This document shows positions 22,098 through 30,869 of a stretch of DNA of 64,000 nucleotides, one piece after another. Every line of letters begins with the position of its first letter. Positions within the stretch are counted from its first letter, which is position 1. The stretch covers positions 854,830 through 918,829 of the forward strand of contig JAUJOY010000001.1 of NCBI GenBank assembly GCA_030447385.1, written 5' to 3'. The notes below the pieces were generated by a model. It made no database searches. It was not told the DNA's origin and was given only the letters and a program-made list of their open reading frames with translations. A program made the position numbers and the translations under genes. This DNA comes from Mycobacteriales bacterium (GTDB lineage: Bacteria > Actinomycetota > Actinomycetes > Mycobacteriales > SCTD01).

Positions 22098-22331
22098 ATG
22101 GACGAGGCGAACGACACGACGATGACCGAGACGAGCCGGGCCGGCGGGCCGATGTGCCGCAGCGCGCAGGAGCAGGATCTGCTGGTCGCGCGGACGAGCG
22201 CCCTGCTGCGCGCCCACATCCCGCTGTGCCTGCTGCTCGACATCGTCGACCGGGCGGAGCCGGACTCGGCCGGCTGCTTCGCGCGGGAGGGCGCAGACCT
22301 CGACTGGTTGCCCCGGCCGCGGCCCTCCTGA
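22098..22331 (+). CDS. Small hypothetical protein (77 aa)
   Basis: Intact ORF MDEANDTTMTETSRAGGPMCRSAQEQDLLVARTSALLRAHIPLCLLLDIVDRAE...; no recognised family. Confidence 0.45.
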   Translation: MDEANDTTMTETSRAGGPMCRSAQEQDLLVARTSALLRAHIPLCLLLDIVDRAEPDSAGCFAREGADLDWLPRPRPS

Positions 22332-22334
22332 GGG

Positions 22335-23018
22335 TCAGCCGAGGAAGCGCACGCCTGCCAGGTCGCGTCCGCCGGCCGGCAGTCCCAGCGCAGCCGTGAC
22401 CCGTTCGGCGGCAGCCACGGCGGGGAGATCGACCTCACCCGGTGCCGGCAGGAGCACCAGGGAGGCCCCTGCCCGGAGCCCGGAGAGGAGACCGGCCAGT
22501 CCGCTCGGGTCCGCGGGGTCGACCGCGACCAGCACCCGATCCGAGCCCGACAGGCCGAGGTCCGGGAGCGGCCCGAGCGGGCCACCACCCACCTCGATGC
22601 TCACCCGGCCCGGAGCACCGCCGCTCCAGTGGTCGGCGTAGGAGGGGGCCTCGCGGGCGTAGTCGGCGGCCGAGGTGGGCACCGACGGCAGCGGCGCCCC
22701 GAGCGGATGGCAGGACAGGGCGAGCACCTCGTCGATCCCGGCCGCCACCGCCGCCTCGGCGTGCTCCCCGACCACGAAGGCGGCGTCGCAGCCGGCCAGG
22801 CTGTCCACGTCGCCGGCCACCACCACGACGGCCCCCGTGGCGACCCCGGCGAGCAGCAGGGCGACCGCCTGCCAGTGCAGCGGCAGCAGCAGGCCCACCC
22901 GGGCCGGACTCCCGAGCCCGTCGACGAGCAGGTTGGCCGACTTGGCCACCCAGTTGGCGGTGGTGGCGCCGGATACCTCGACCCGCCCACCGCCTGGATA
23001 CGCGACGCCGGCGTACAT
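22335..23018 (-). CDS. TIGR03089-like (AMP-binding-related) protein; true start may be upstream
   Basis: VEVSGATTANWVAKSANLLVDGLGSPARVGLLLPLHWQAVALLLAGVATGA; open frame continues upstream of the first ATG. Confidence 0.7.
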   Translation of the reverse strand: MYAGVAYPGGGRVEVSGATTANWVAKSANLLVDGLGSPARVGLLLPLHWQAVALLLAGVATGAVVVVAGDVDSLAGCDAAFVVGEHAEAAVAAGIDEVLALSCHPLGAPLPSVPTSAADYAREAPSYADHWSGGAPGRVSIEVGGGPLGPLPDLGLSGSDRVLVAVDPADPSGLAGLLSGLRAGASLVLLPAPGEVDLPAVAAAERVTAALGLPAGGRDLAGVRFLG

Positions 23019-23074
23019 CGTCAGCAGCGGCGAGGCCGGCTCGCGCTGACCGGCCAGCCCGCCGGTGCAGGTCG

Positions 23075-24673
23075 TCAGGCTGCGCAGGGGTCCGCCGCCG
23101 CGGTCTTGACCTCCGGCGCGGGCGCTGCCGCCGCCGGTGGGGCCGAGGGCTTGGACGCGCCGACGGTGACCTTCTTGGCCCCCGCGTAGCCGGAGCCGAC
23201 GACCACCTCGAGCGTCCTGCCCAGCGACGGTTCGAGCCGTGCGGTCGCGCCGGAGAGGGCGGCGACGAGCGTACGCGCGGCCTCGGCCCTGTCCGGACCG
23301 TGCAGGACGACGGTCCCCGCACCGGCTCCCGCGCGGTTGCCGGGGGTGCCGACCACCTGGAAGCCGGCCGCCTCCAGGTCGTCGTAGGCCTTGCGCCCGA
23401 GGCCGTTGACCGCAGCCCCGTTGAAGACCTTCACCTGGATCGCCGCAGAGGGGACGCTCAGCGGCTGGACTGCCTCGGCGGGCGCCTGCGGTGGCGGGGC
23501 GTCCGGGGCTGCGGGCGGCACGTCCCGCCGGAGCGAGTCGAACAGGGCCCGAGCGGCGGCGTCGTCGAGAAGCACCACGCTCTGCCCCTGCCGGCGCGCG
23601 GCGATGTCGCTGGTGGGGACGGTGGAGAAGATGACGTCTCCGGCGTCGAAGTTCTTGAAGCGCAGGGCGAGGTCGCGCAGGTCCTCGATCGACAGCTGCT
23701 CGTCCAGCTTCAGCGACTCCGTGGCGACGCTGATCACGCCGTTGAGCTTGAACGGGTTGAGCAGCGTGCCGGCAGACAGCGTCTTGCGCACGATGGCGCC
23801 GATGAACTGCTGCTGGCGCTCGATCCGGTCGATGTCCTGGCGCGGCAGGCCTGCGCGCTGGCGCACGAACGCCAGGGCCTGGTCACCCTTGATGGTCTGC
23901 CGGCCCGCCGGCAGGTCGATGCCCGACAGACCCTCCTTGGCCGGAGCGGACAGGCACACCTCCACGCCGCCGAGCGTGTTGACCATCTTCTGGAAGCCGT
24001 CGAAGTCGATCTCCATGTAGTGGTCGATCTGCAGGTCGGTCAGCTGCTCGATGGTCTGAATGAGCAGCGGCGGGCCGCCCTCGAAGAAGGCGACGTTGAG
24101 CTTGGTCGTGCGCTCCGGCACGACCTTGCCCGTCGTCGGGTTCACGTGCTCGGGGATCGGGACCCAGGAGTCGCGCGGGAAGCTGATCAGCTGCGCCTTG
24201 TCGGAGCTGCCGTAGAGGTGGGCCAGGATCACCGTGTCGGAGCGCTGGCCGGTCACGAAGTCCTTGCCGCGGCCCTGTGTCCCCTGGCCGGCCTTGAGGT
24301 CCTCGCGGCTGTCCGACCCCACGATGAGGATGTTCTGGGCCCCACGGCCCGTCGCCCCGGGACGGTCCTCGCCGAGCGAGCCGAACACGTCGATCCGGTT
24401 GATGTTGCCGTCGTAGTGGTTGAGAAGCGCGTAGCCGGCGCCGGCGGTCGCCAGCACCGCCACGGAGGTGACCACCGCGATCCAGGACAGGATCCGGACG
24501 CCGCGCCGGCGCGGCGGCGCCGGGGCCCGGCCGGGGACCGAACGCGGAGCGGCCGACGTGGCTCTGGCGTCACCGGGGCCGCGCGGGTTCAGGTGCGGCG
24601 GGAGCGGACGCGACGCACGAGCGGAGCCGGCGAACGGATCGGGTGCGTCCTGCCAGCCTGGGGGCGGGGCCAC
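23075..24673 (-). CDS. LytR-CpsA-Psr (LCP) family cell-wall ligase with C-terminal LytR_C domain
   Basis: NILIVGSDSREDLKAGQ, QRSDTVILAHLYGSSDKAQLISFPRDSWVPIP, GDQALAFVRQR; C-terminal IQVKVFNGAAVNGLGRKAYDDLEAAGFQV. Confidence 0.92.
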   Translation of the reverse strand: MAPPPGWQDAPDPFAGSARASRPLPPHLNPRGPGDARATSAAPRSVPGRAPAPPRRRGVRILSWIAVVTSVAVLATAGAGYALLNHYDGNINRIDVFGSLGEDRPGATGRGAQNILIVGSDSREDLKAGQGTQGRGKDFVTGQRSDTVILAHLYGSSDKAQLISFPRDSWVPIPEHVNPTTGKVVPERTTKLNVAFFEGGPPLLIQTIEQLTDLQIDHYMEIDFDGFQKMVNTLGGVEVCLSAPAKEGLSGIDLPAGRQTIKGDQALAFVRQRAGLPRQDIDRIERQQQFIGAIVRKTLSAGTLLNPFKLNGVISVATESLKLDEQLSIEDLRDLALRFKNFDAGDVIFSTVPTSDIAARRQGQSVVLLDDAAARALFDSLRRDVPPAAPDAPPPQAPAEAVQPLSVPSAAIQVKVFNGAAVNGLGRKAYDDLEAAGFQVVGTPGNRAGAGAGTVVLHGPDRAEAARTLVAALSGATARLEPSLGRTLEVVVGSGYAGAKKVTVGASKPSAPPAAAAPAPEVKTAAADPCAA

Positions 24674-24799
24674 CGCTTCCTCCCGGTCGACGTGCGTGCT
24701 CCCCAGGAGACGCGGCGCGCTCCGGGAACGTTCCGTGCAGCGGGACCAGCGTACCGACCCTCAGGCGTCCGGGCCGTCGGGAGCACTAGCCTTCGCGCC

Positions 24800-25864
24800 A
24801 TGAAGGCTCTGGTGCTGGCGGGCGGAGCGGGCACCCGGCTGCGCCCCATCACGCACACCAGTGCCAAGCAGCTGGTCCCTGTCGCCAACAAGCCGGTCCT
24901 GTTCTACGGCCTCGAGGCGATCCGGGACGCGGGCGTCACCGACGTCGGCATCATCGTCGGGGACACCCACGCCGAGATCGAGGCAGCGGTCGGCGACGGA
25001 GCCGCCCTCGACATCTCGGTCACCTACATCCGCCAGGGGGCCCCGCTCGGGCTGGCGCACTGCGTGCTCATCGCGCGCGACTTCCTCGGCGAGGAGGAGT
25101 TCGTCATGTACCTCGGCGACAACTTCCTCATCGGCGGCATCACGGCACTGGTGGACGAGTTCCGGGCCGGGTCCTGCGACGCGCAGATCCTGCTGACGAA
25201 GGTGGACAACCCCTCGCAGTTCGGCGTAGCCGAGCTCGGCCGCGACGGCCAGGTGGTCAGCCTGGTCGAGAAGCCGACGAACCCCACCAGCGACCTGGCG
25301 CTCGTGGGCGTCTACATGTTCCGCGCCGGCATCCACGAAGCCGTGCGCGCGATCAAGCCCTCGTGGCGCAGCGAGCTCGAGATCACCGACGCCCTGCAGT
25401 GGCTGATCGACTCCGGCCGCCAGGTGCGCCCCCACCTGGTGAGCGGCTACTGGAAGGACACCGGCCGGCTGGAGGACATGCTCGAGTGCAACCGCCAGGT
25501 TCTCGAGACGATCGAGCCCCGGGTGACCGGCTCGGTGGACGTCCACTCGCAGCTGATCGGCCGGGTGGTGGTCGAGGAGGGCGCTGTCATCGAGCGCTCC
25601 ACGGTCCGCGGCCCGGCCATCATCGGGCGCGACAGCGTCGTGCGCGACACCTACGTCGGGCCGTTCACCTCCATCTACTTCGGCTGCACACTGGAGGACA
25701 CCGAGATCGAGCACTCGATCGTGCTGGAGGAGTCGACGATCCGCGGGGTGTCGAGGATCGAGGACTCGCTGATCGGCAAGCAGGTGGAGGTCTCGCCGTC
25801 CTCCGCCCTCCCGCGGGCGCACCGGCTGATGCTCGGCGACCACAGCCGGGTCTCCATCGCCTGA
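24800..25864 (+). CDS. rmlA: Glucose-1-phosphate thymidylyltransferase, long form
   Basis: MKALVLAGGAGTRLRPITHTSAKQLVPVANKPVLFYGLEAI; C-terminal hexapeptide-like repeats. Confidence 0.9.
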   Translation: MKALVLAGGAGTRLRPITHTSAKQLVPVANKPVLFYGLEAIRDAGVTDVGIIVGDTHAEIEAAVGDGAALDISVTYIRQGAPLGLAHCVLIARDFLGEEEFVMYLGDNFLIGGITALVDEFRAGSCDAQILLTKVDNPSQFGVAELGRDGQVVSLVEKPTNPTSDLALVGVYMFRAGIHEAVRAIKPSWRSELEITDALQWLIDSGRQVRPHLVSGYWKDTGRLEDMLECNRQVLETIEPRVTGSVDVHSQLIGRVVVEEGAVIERSTVRGPAIIGRDSVVRDTYVGPFTSIYFGCTLEDTEIEHSIVLEESTIRGVSRIEDSLIGKQVEVSPSSALPRAHRLMLGDHSRVSIA

Positions 25865-25877
25865 TGCGGCTCCCCTG

Positions 25878-26861
25878 ATGCGCGTCCTCGTCACCGGAGG
25901 GGCCGGGTTCATCGGCTCCCACTACGTCCGCTCGGTGCTGAGCGACCGCTACCCCGCCTACGCGGGGGCCGAGGTCACCGTCTACGACAAGCTCACCTAC
26001 GCGGGCAACCTCGCCAACCTCGCGCCGGTGAGCGAGAGCCCCCGCTACCGCTTCGTCCGGGGCGACCTGGTCGACGACGCGCTGCTGGACGAGGTCCTGC
26101 CCCGGCACGACGTCGTCGTCAACTTCGCGGCCGAGACCCACGTCGACCGCTCGATCCGCGGCGGGCACGAGTTCGTGGTGACCAACGTGCTCGGCGCGCA
26201 GGCGCTGTTCGCCGCCTGCCTGCGGGCCGGCACCGAGCGGGTCGTGCACATCGGGACCGACGAGGTCTACGGCTCGATCGAGCAGGGCGCCTGGACCGAG
26301 GACGCGCCGCTGCTGCCGAACAGCCCCTACTCGGCGGCCAAGGCGGGAGCGGAGATGCTCGCCCGCGCGTACGCCGTGACGTACGGCATGCACATCTCGA
26401 CCACGCGGTGCAGCAACAACTACGGGCCCTACCAGTACCCCGAGAAGGTCATCCCGCTGTTCGTCACGAACCTGCTCGACGGGGGCAAGGTGCCGCTCTA
26501 CGGCGACGGCGCCAACGTGCGCGACTGGCTGCACGTCGACGACCACTGCCGGGGCGTGCAGCTGGTCGCCGAGCAGGGGGAGGCCGCCCAGAGCTACAAC
26601 ATCGGCGGCGGACGGGAGCTGAGCAACCTCCAGCTGACCGGGCACCTGCTCGCCGCTCTCGGCGCGGACTGGGACCGGGTCGAGCGGGTCGAGGACCGCA
26701 AGGGCCACGACCTGCGCTACTGCGTCGACTACTCCAAGATCGCCGGGCTCGGCTACGCCCCGCAGCACTCCTTCGAGGAGGGGCTGGCCGAGACGGTCGC
26801 GTGGTACCGCGCGAACGAGGCGTGGTGGCGGCCGCTGCGCTCGGCGGGCCTGCCGCGGTGA
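25878..26861 (+). CDS. rmlB: dTDP-glucose 4,6-dehydratase
   Basis: MRVLVTGGAGFIGSHYVRSVL, AAETHVDRSI, STDEVYGS-like IGTDEVYGSIE, YSAAKAGAEML, NNYGPYQYPEK. Confidence 0.95.
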   Translation: MRVLVTGGAGFIGSHYVRSVLSDRYPAYAGAEVTVYDKLTYAGNLANLAPVSESPRYRFVRGDLVDDALLDEVLPRHDVVVNFAAETHVDRSIRGGHEFVVTNVLGAQALFAACLRAGTERVVHIGTDEVYGSIEQGAWTEDAPLLPNSPYSAAKAGAEMLARAYAVTYGMHISTTRCSNNYGPYQYPEKVIPLFVTNLLDGGKVPLYGDGANVRDWLHVDDHCRGVQLVAEQGEAAQSYNIGGGRELSNLQLTGHLLAALGADWDRVERVEDRKGHDLRYCVDYSKIAGLGYAPQHSFEEGLAETVAWYRANEAWWRPLRSAGLPR

Positions 26862-27769
26862 CCCTCGCCCTGCTCGTCCCGGGCGCCGGCGGCCAGCTCG
26901 GGTCGGCGCTGCTCGACGCGGTGCGCTCCGAGCGCAACACCTTCGCCCGGCCGCTGACCCGCGCGCAGCTCGACGTCACCGACCCGTTCGCGGTCAAGGA
27001 CATGGTCGAGCTGTGGGCGCGGGTGGTGCGCTCGGACGGCCCGGAGCACCGGCTCGTCGTCGTCAACGCGACCGGCTACACCGCCGTGGACGACGCCGAG
27101 ACCGACGAGGAGACGGCCTACGCCGTGAACGCCGTGGCCCCCGCCCTGCTGGCCCAGGCCTGCGCGTCAGCCGGGGCACGGCTGATCCACCTGAGCACCG
27201 ACTACGTCTTCTCGGGCGATCGCGTCGCCGGCCCGCCCTACGAGGTGGACGACCCGACGGGCCCGCGCAGCGCGTACGGCCGCACGAAGCTCGCTGGGGA
27301 GCAGGCAGTGCTCGAGCTGCACCCGGCCGGGGGGTACGTCGTGCGGACGTCGTGGCTGTACGGCGGCACCGGGCACACGTTCGTGTCGACCATGGAGCGC
27401 CTCGCCGAGGGTGACCAGCCGGTCCCCGTGGTCGACGACCAGCGCGGCTCGCCGACGTGGAGCCGGGACCTGGCCGCAGGGCTGCTCTCTCTGGCGGGGT
27501 CGTCGGCGGCCCCCGGCACCTACCACGCCGCGGGCGGCGGCGACACGACCTGGCACGGCTTCGCACAGGCCGCCTTCGAGGAGGTGGGGGCCGACCCTGC
27601 ACGGGTGCTGCGGACGACCAGTGCGGCCTTCCCGCGCCCGGCGCCGCGCCCGGCCTACAGCGTGCTGTCTCCCGCGTCCTGGCAGGGTGCGGGACTGCCG
27701 GTGCTGCCGCACTGGCGGGACGCCCTGCGCGGCTATTTCCGGGAGCGGCCCGCGGACGCTGCCCGGTGA
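26858..27769 (+). CDS. rmlD: dTDP-4-dehydrorhamnose reductase
   Basis: LVPGAGGQLGSALLDAV, NATGYTAVDDAETDEETAYAVNAVAP, HLSTDYVFSGD, YGRTKLAGE; overlaps rmlB stop. Confidence 0.92.
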   Translation: MTLALLVPGAGGQLGSALLDAVRSERNTFARPLTRAQLDVTDPFAVKDMVELWARVVRSDGPEHRLVVVNATGYTAVDDAETDEETAYAVNAVAPALLAQACASAGARLIHLSTDYVFSGDRVAGPPYEVDDPTGPRSAYGRTKLAGEQAVLELHPAGGYVVRTSWLYGGTGHTFVSTMERLAEGDQPVPVVDDQRGSPTWSRDLAAGLLSLAGSSAAPGTYHAAGGGDTTWHGFAQAAFEEVGADPARVLRTTSAAFPRPAPRPAYSVLSPASWQGAGLPVLPHWRDALRGYFRERPADAAR

Positions 27770-28893
27770 GGGTGGGCCTGGACGCGACGCCTCTGCTCGG
27801 ACGCCCCACCGGGGTGGGGCGCTACGTCAGTGGTCTGCTCGGCGGCCTGGCCGCGCTTCCCGACCCGCCGGAGCTGGTCCTGACCGCCTTCACCGTGCGC
27901 AACGCGTCCGACCTCGCTGCCCTGGCCGGCAGGGCCGGCGCCGCGAGCGCCCGCGTGAGCACCCGCCGGGCGCCGGCCCGGGCGCTGCGGGCCGCCTGGC
28001 AGCGAACCTCCCTGCCGCCGGTCGAGCTGCTCGTCGGGCGGGTCGACGTCTTCCACGGGACAAACTTCGTGCTCCCCCCCGCCCGGCATGCCGCCGGCGT
28101 GGTCACCGTGCACGACCTGACCTACGAGCGCTACCCCGACCTGGTGTCGGTGGCGAGCCGTAGGTATCGCGACATGGTGCCGCGCGCGCTCCAGCGGGCC
28201 CGGGTCGTCCTGACGCCGTCCCGGGCGGTTGCCGACGAGCTGACCGAGCACTACAGGCTGGACCAGGGGCGGGCGGTGGCCAGCGGCCTCGGGGTGGACC
28301 AGGCGTGGTTCGACGCGCTGCCGCTCGCACCCGCCGACCTGGCGGCGCTGGGTCTGCCTGAGCGCTACGTCCTGTTCGTCGGCAACCAGGAGCCGCGCAA
28401 GAACCTGGCGGCGCTGCTGGCGGCCCACGCCGCGCTGCGGGCAGACGAGGCGCACACGCCACCCCTCGTGCTCGTCGGCCCCCCCGGCTGGGGCGAGGAC
28501 GTCGCTGCCTCCCCGAGCGTGGTGATCGCCGGCTACCTGGACGACGACGTCCTGCGCCGGGTCGTCGCGGGCGCAGCGTGCCTTGCCTACCCCTCGCGCT
28601 ACGAGGGCTTCGGGTTGCCCCCGCTCGAGGCGCTCGCCTGCGGAACACCGGTGGTGGTCAGCGACCTGCCGGTGCTGCGCGAGGTGCTCGGGGAGCACGC
28701 CGCGTACGCGCCGGCGGGGAACGTGAACGACCTCGCGCACGCGCTGCGGCGCGTGCTCATCGGGACCACCGACCCGAGCCCGGGGCGGGCGTGGGCCGCA
28801 CGGTGGACGTGGCGGCGCTGCGCTGAGATCACGATGGACGCCTACCGGGCAGCACGAGAGGCCGACGGAGGCGGCCCGCGGACCCCAGGGTGA
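27766..28893 (+). CDS. Glycosyltransferase family 4 (GT-B)
   Basis: VGLDATPLLGRPTGVGRYVSGLL, LFVGNQEPRKNLAALLAA, YPSRYEGFGLPPLEALACGTPVVVSD. Confidence 0.9.
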   Translation: MRVGLDATPLLGRPTGVGRYVSGLLGGLAALPDPPELVLTAFTVRNASDLAALAGRAGAASARVSTRRAPARALRAAWQRTSLPPVELLVGRVDVFHGTNFVLPPARHAAGVVTVHDLTYERYPDLVSVASRRYRDMVPRALQRARVVLTPSRAVADELTEHYRLDQGRAVASGLGVDQAWFDALPLAPADLAALGLPERYVLFVGNQEPRKNLAALLAAHAALRADEAHTPPLVLVGPPGWGEDVAASPSVVIAGYLDDDVLRRVVAGAACLAYPSRYEGFGLPPLEALACGTPVVVSDLPVLREVLGEHAAYAPAGNVNDLAHALRRVLIGTTDPSPGRAWAARWTWRRCAEITMDAYRAAREADGGGPRTPG

Positions 28894-29374
28894 CGCCGAG
28901 AACGGCGCCCGCCACGACGTCTGAGGGGTAGTGGACGCCGAGCACCACCCGGGACAGCGCCATCGCCACCCCGACCGAGCGCCAGGGCAGGCGGGGGAGC
29001 AGCGGACCGAATGCGGTCACCGCGGCGAAGGTCGATGCGGCATGCGCGCTGGGGAACGACAGCGCGCTCGGCGTGCGGACCCGGGCCGGCAGGTCGGCGA
29101 GGTCCGGACGCGGCCGACGTACGACCCGCTTGACCGCGACGTTGCCGCCGTGCGCCGCGGCCACGGCCAGGCTCGCCTGGACCCACTGCCCCCTCCGAGG
29201 GGCGTCCAGCACCGCACCGGCCGCGCCGATCGCGAGCCACCCAAGGGCGTGCTCGCCGAAGTGCGACAGCCCCAGGGCTGCGTCCACCACGCTCCGGTGC
29301 ACCGCCTGCCCGCGTACCGCCCGGTAGGCGGCGACGTCTGCGCCCAGCGCGGCCGATGTCCACGTCTCCTGCAT
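28829..29374 (-). CDS. PAP2-type phosphatase
   Basis: KRVVRRPRPDL, PSAHAASTFA, SRVVLGVHYPSDVVAGAVLG; 65-nt convergent overlap with the upstream glycosyltransferase. Confidence 0.85.
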   Translation of the reverse strand: MQETWTSAALGADVAAYRAVRGQAVHRSVVDAALGLSHFGEHALGWLAIGAAGAVLDAPRRGQWVQASLAVAAAHGGNVAVKRVVRRPRPDLADLPARVRTPSALSFPSAHAASTFAAVTAFGPLLPRLPWRSVGVAMALSRVVLGVHYPSDVVAGAVLGVTLGSAGRLRRPLVLPGRRPS

Positions 29375-29457
29375 CTGGCGCTCCCTGCGTCGTGGTGCGC
29401 CGCGACCCTAGTTCGGGCGGAACTCCCGCTGCCTCCCCACCTCCGGATGTAGCAGAG

Positions 29458-29530
29458 CGTCATCAAATCACGCGCTCGCTCAAGGGTCTTACGCCTGATG
29501 ACGAAGACCTGTGGTGACGCAACGTCATCG
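29458..29530 (+). promoter_or_regulatory. Cluster of CGTCA/TGACG inverted motifs upstream of the CAP-LGFP gene
   Basis: CGTCATCA (29458-29465) and its exact reverse complement TGATGACG (29496-29503), then TGACG-CAA-CGTCA (29515-29527). Confidence 0.35.
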
Positions 29531-29574
29531 TCTATCGGAGCCCGTCGATGCTCGACGGCCCCAGGAGGTCCCCC

Positions 29575-30696
29575 ATGCGTGTCACTCCCGTCCTTCGCTC
29601 GCTGTACGGCCTCGTGAGCCTTCTCGCGGTGACGGTGGCCCTCCTGCTCGTCCCGGCCACCTCGGCCTCAGCGGCCGGTGAGGAGCAGGACTTCATCAAC
29701 CGCCTCAACGCGTTGCGGGCCTCCGCGGGCCTGCCCGGCCTGACCGTGTACGGCGACCTCACGAACGTCGCCAGAGGGCAGTCGGTGCGGATGGGTCAGC
29801 AGAACCTGCTGTACCACAACCCCAACCTCACGACGGAGGTCACCAACTGGCTCTCGGTGGGGGAGAACGTCGGCTACGGCGGCTCCGTCGCCGCCATCCA
29901 CGACGCCCTCGTCAACAGCCCCGGTCACCGCGCCAACATGCTGAGCTCGACGTTCACCCAGGTCGGCATCGGCACCTACTTCTCGTCGACCGGCCGGCTG
30001 TGGGTGACGCAGGTGTTCCGCAAGCCGCTCCTGGCCCTCGCACCGCAACCTGTCGGCTTCCCGCTGGGCGGTGCGATCGGCGCGACCTATCCGGCTGTCG
30101 CGGGGGTGCTCGGTGCGCCGACGAGCGGCGAGTACAACGTCCCTGGAGGTCGCGGCCAGAACTTCCAGCACGGCGAGATGCTCTGGTCCTGGGGCACGGG
30201 AGCCCGCGAAGTGCACGGTGGAATCCTGTCCCGCTACCGCGTGCTGGGGGGTCCTTGGTCGCCGCTGGCGCTTCCGACCACCCACGAGAACGCGACTCCC
30301 GACGGCTGGGGCCGGTACAACCACTTCCAGGGTGGCTCGATCTACTGGAGTCCTCCGACCGGCGCCTTCGAGGTCCGCGGGGGCATCCGGGGCACCTGGT
30401 CGCGACTGGGCTGGGAGCGCAGTGCGCTGGGCTATCCGGTGACCGACGAGCTCGGCACCCCGGACCGCATCGGTCGCTTCAACCACTTCGAGCGTGGGTC
30501 GATCTACTGGACGCCCGGGACCGGTGCCCGTGAGATCCGCGGCGCGATCCGCAACCACTGGGCAGCAATGGGCTGGGAGCGCGGCCTGGGCTATCCAGTC
30601 AGTGACGAGTACGACGTCCCGGGCGGGCGCCGCAGCGACTTCCAGCGCGGTTCGATCGTCTGGGACGCTCGCACCGGAGCCACCCGCGTGGCCTGA
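29575..30696 (+). CDS. Secreted CAP/SCP-domain protein with C-terminal LGFP repeats
   Basis: Signal peptide; FINRLNALRASAGLPGLTVYGDL..ARGQSVRM..., GENVGYGGSVAAIHDALVNSPGHRANMLSSTFTQVGIG; about four LGFP repeats; AGGAGG ribosome-binding site. Confidence 0.92.
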   Translation: MRVTPVLRSLYGLVSLLAVTVALLLVPATSASAAGEEQDFINRLNALRASAGLPGLTVYGDLTNVARGQSVRMGQQNLLYHNPNLTTEVTNWLSVGENVGYGGSVAAIHDALVNSPGHRANMLSSTFTQVGIGTYFSSTGRLWVTQVFRKPLLALAPQPVGFPLGGAIGATYPAVAGVLGAPTSGEYNVPGGRGQNFQHGEMLWSWGTGAREVHGGILSRYRVLGGPWSPLALPTTHENATPDGWGRYNHFQGGSIYWSPPTGAFEVRGGIRGTWSRLGWERSALGYPVTDELGTPDRIGRFNHFERGSIYWTPGTGAREIRGAIRNHWAAMGWERGLGYPVSDEYDVPGGRRSDFQRGSIVWDARTGATRVA

Positions 30697-30709
30697 CCAC
30701 GTCCTCGAC

Positions 30710-30739
30710 AGCCCGGCTCCGCGTCAGCGGAGCCGGGCT
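30710..30739 (+). terminator. Rho-independent-type hairpin
   Basis: AGCCCGGCTCCGC-gtca-GCGGAGCCGGGCT, perfect 13-bp stem 14 nt after the CAP-LGFP stop; tail TCGTCGTC. Confidence 0.75.
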
Positions 30740-30831
30740 TCGTCGTCAAGATCTCAAGTCGGTCACGGAACGGGTCGAGACCGCAGCAGAACGTATCTTC
30801 ACGCAGGCTACCTTCAGCCCCACCCGTCACT

Positions 30832-30850
30832 GCAGCACCATTGGTGCTGC
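30832..30850 (+). promoter_or_regulatory. 19-bp perfect palindrome in the leader of the amidase-LGFP gene (candidate operator)
   Basis: GCAGCACCA-T-TGGTGCTGC, between a TATCTT -10-like element and the GTG start at 30870. Confidence 0.4.
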
Positions 30851-30869
30851 CCCTCTGGGAGTTCTCACG

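Noticed and set aside
19088-22588. 1166-aa minus-strand ORF
   Set aside because: Antisense to the acyl-CoA dehydrogenase and out of frame with the helicase; low-complexity translation
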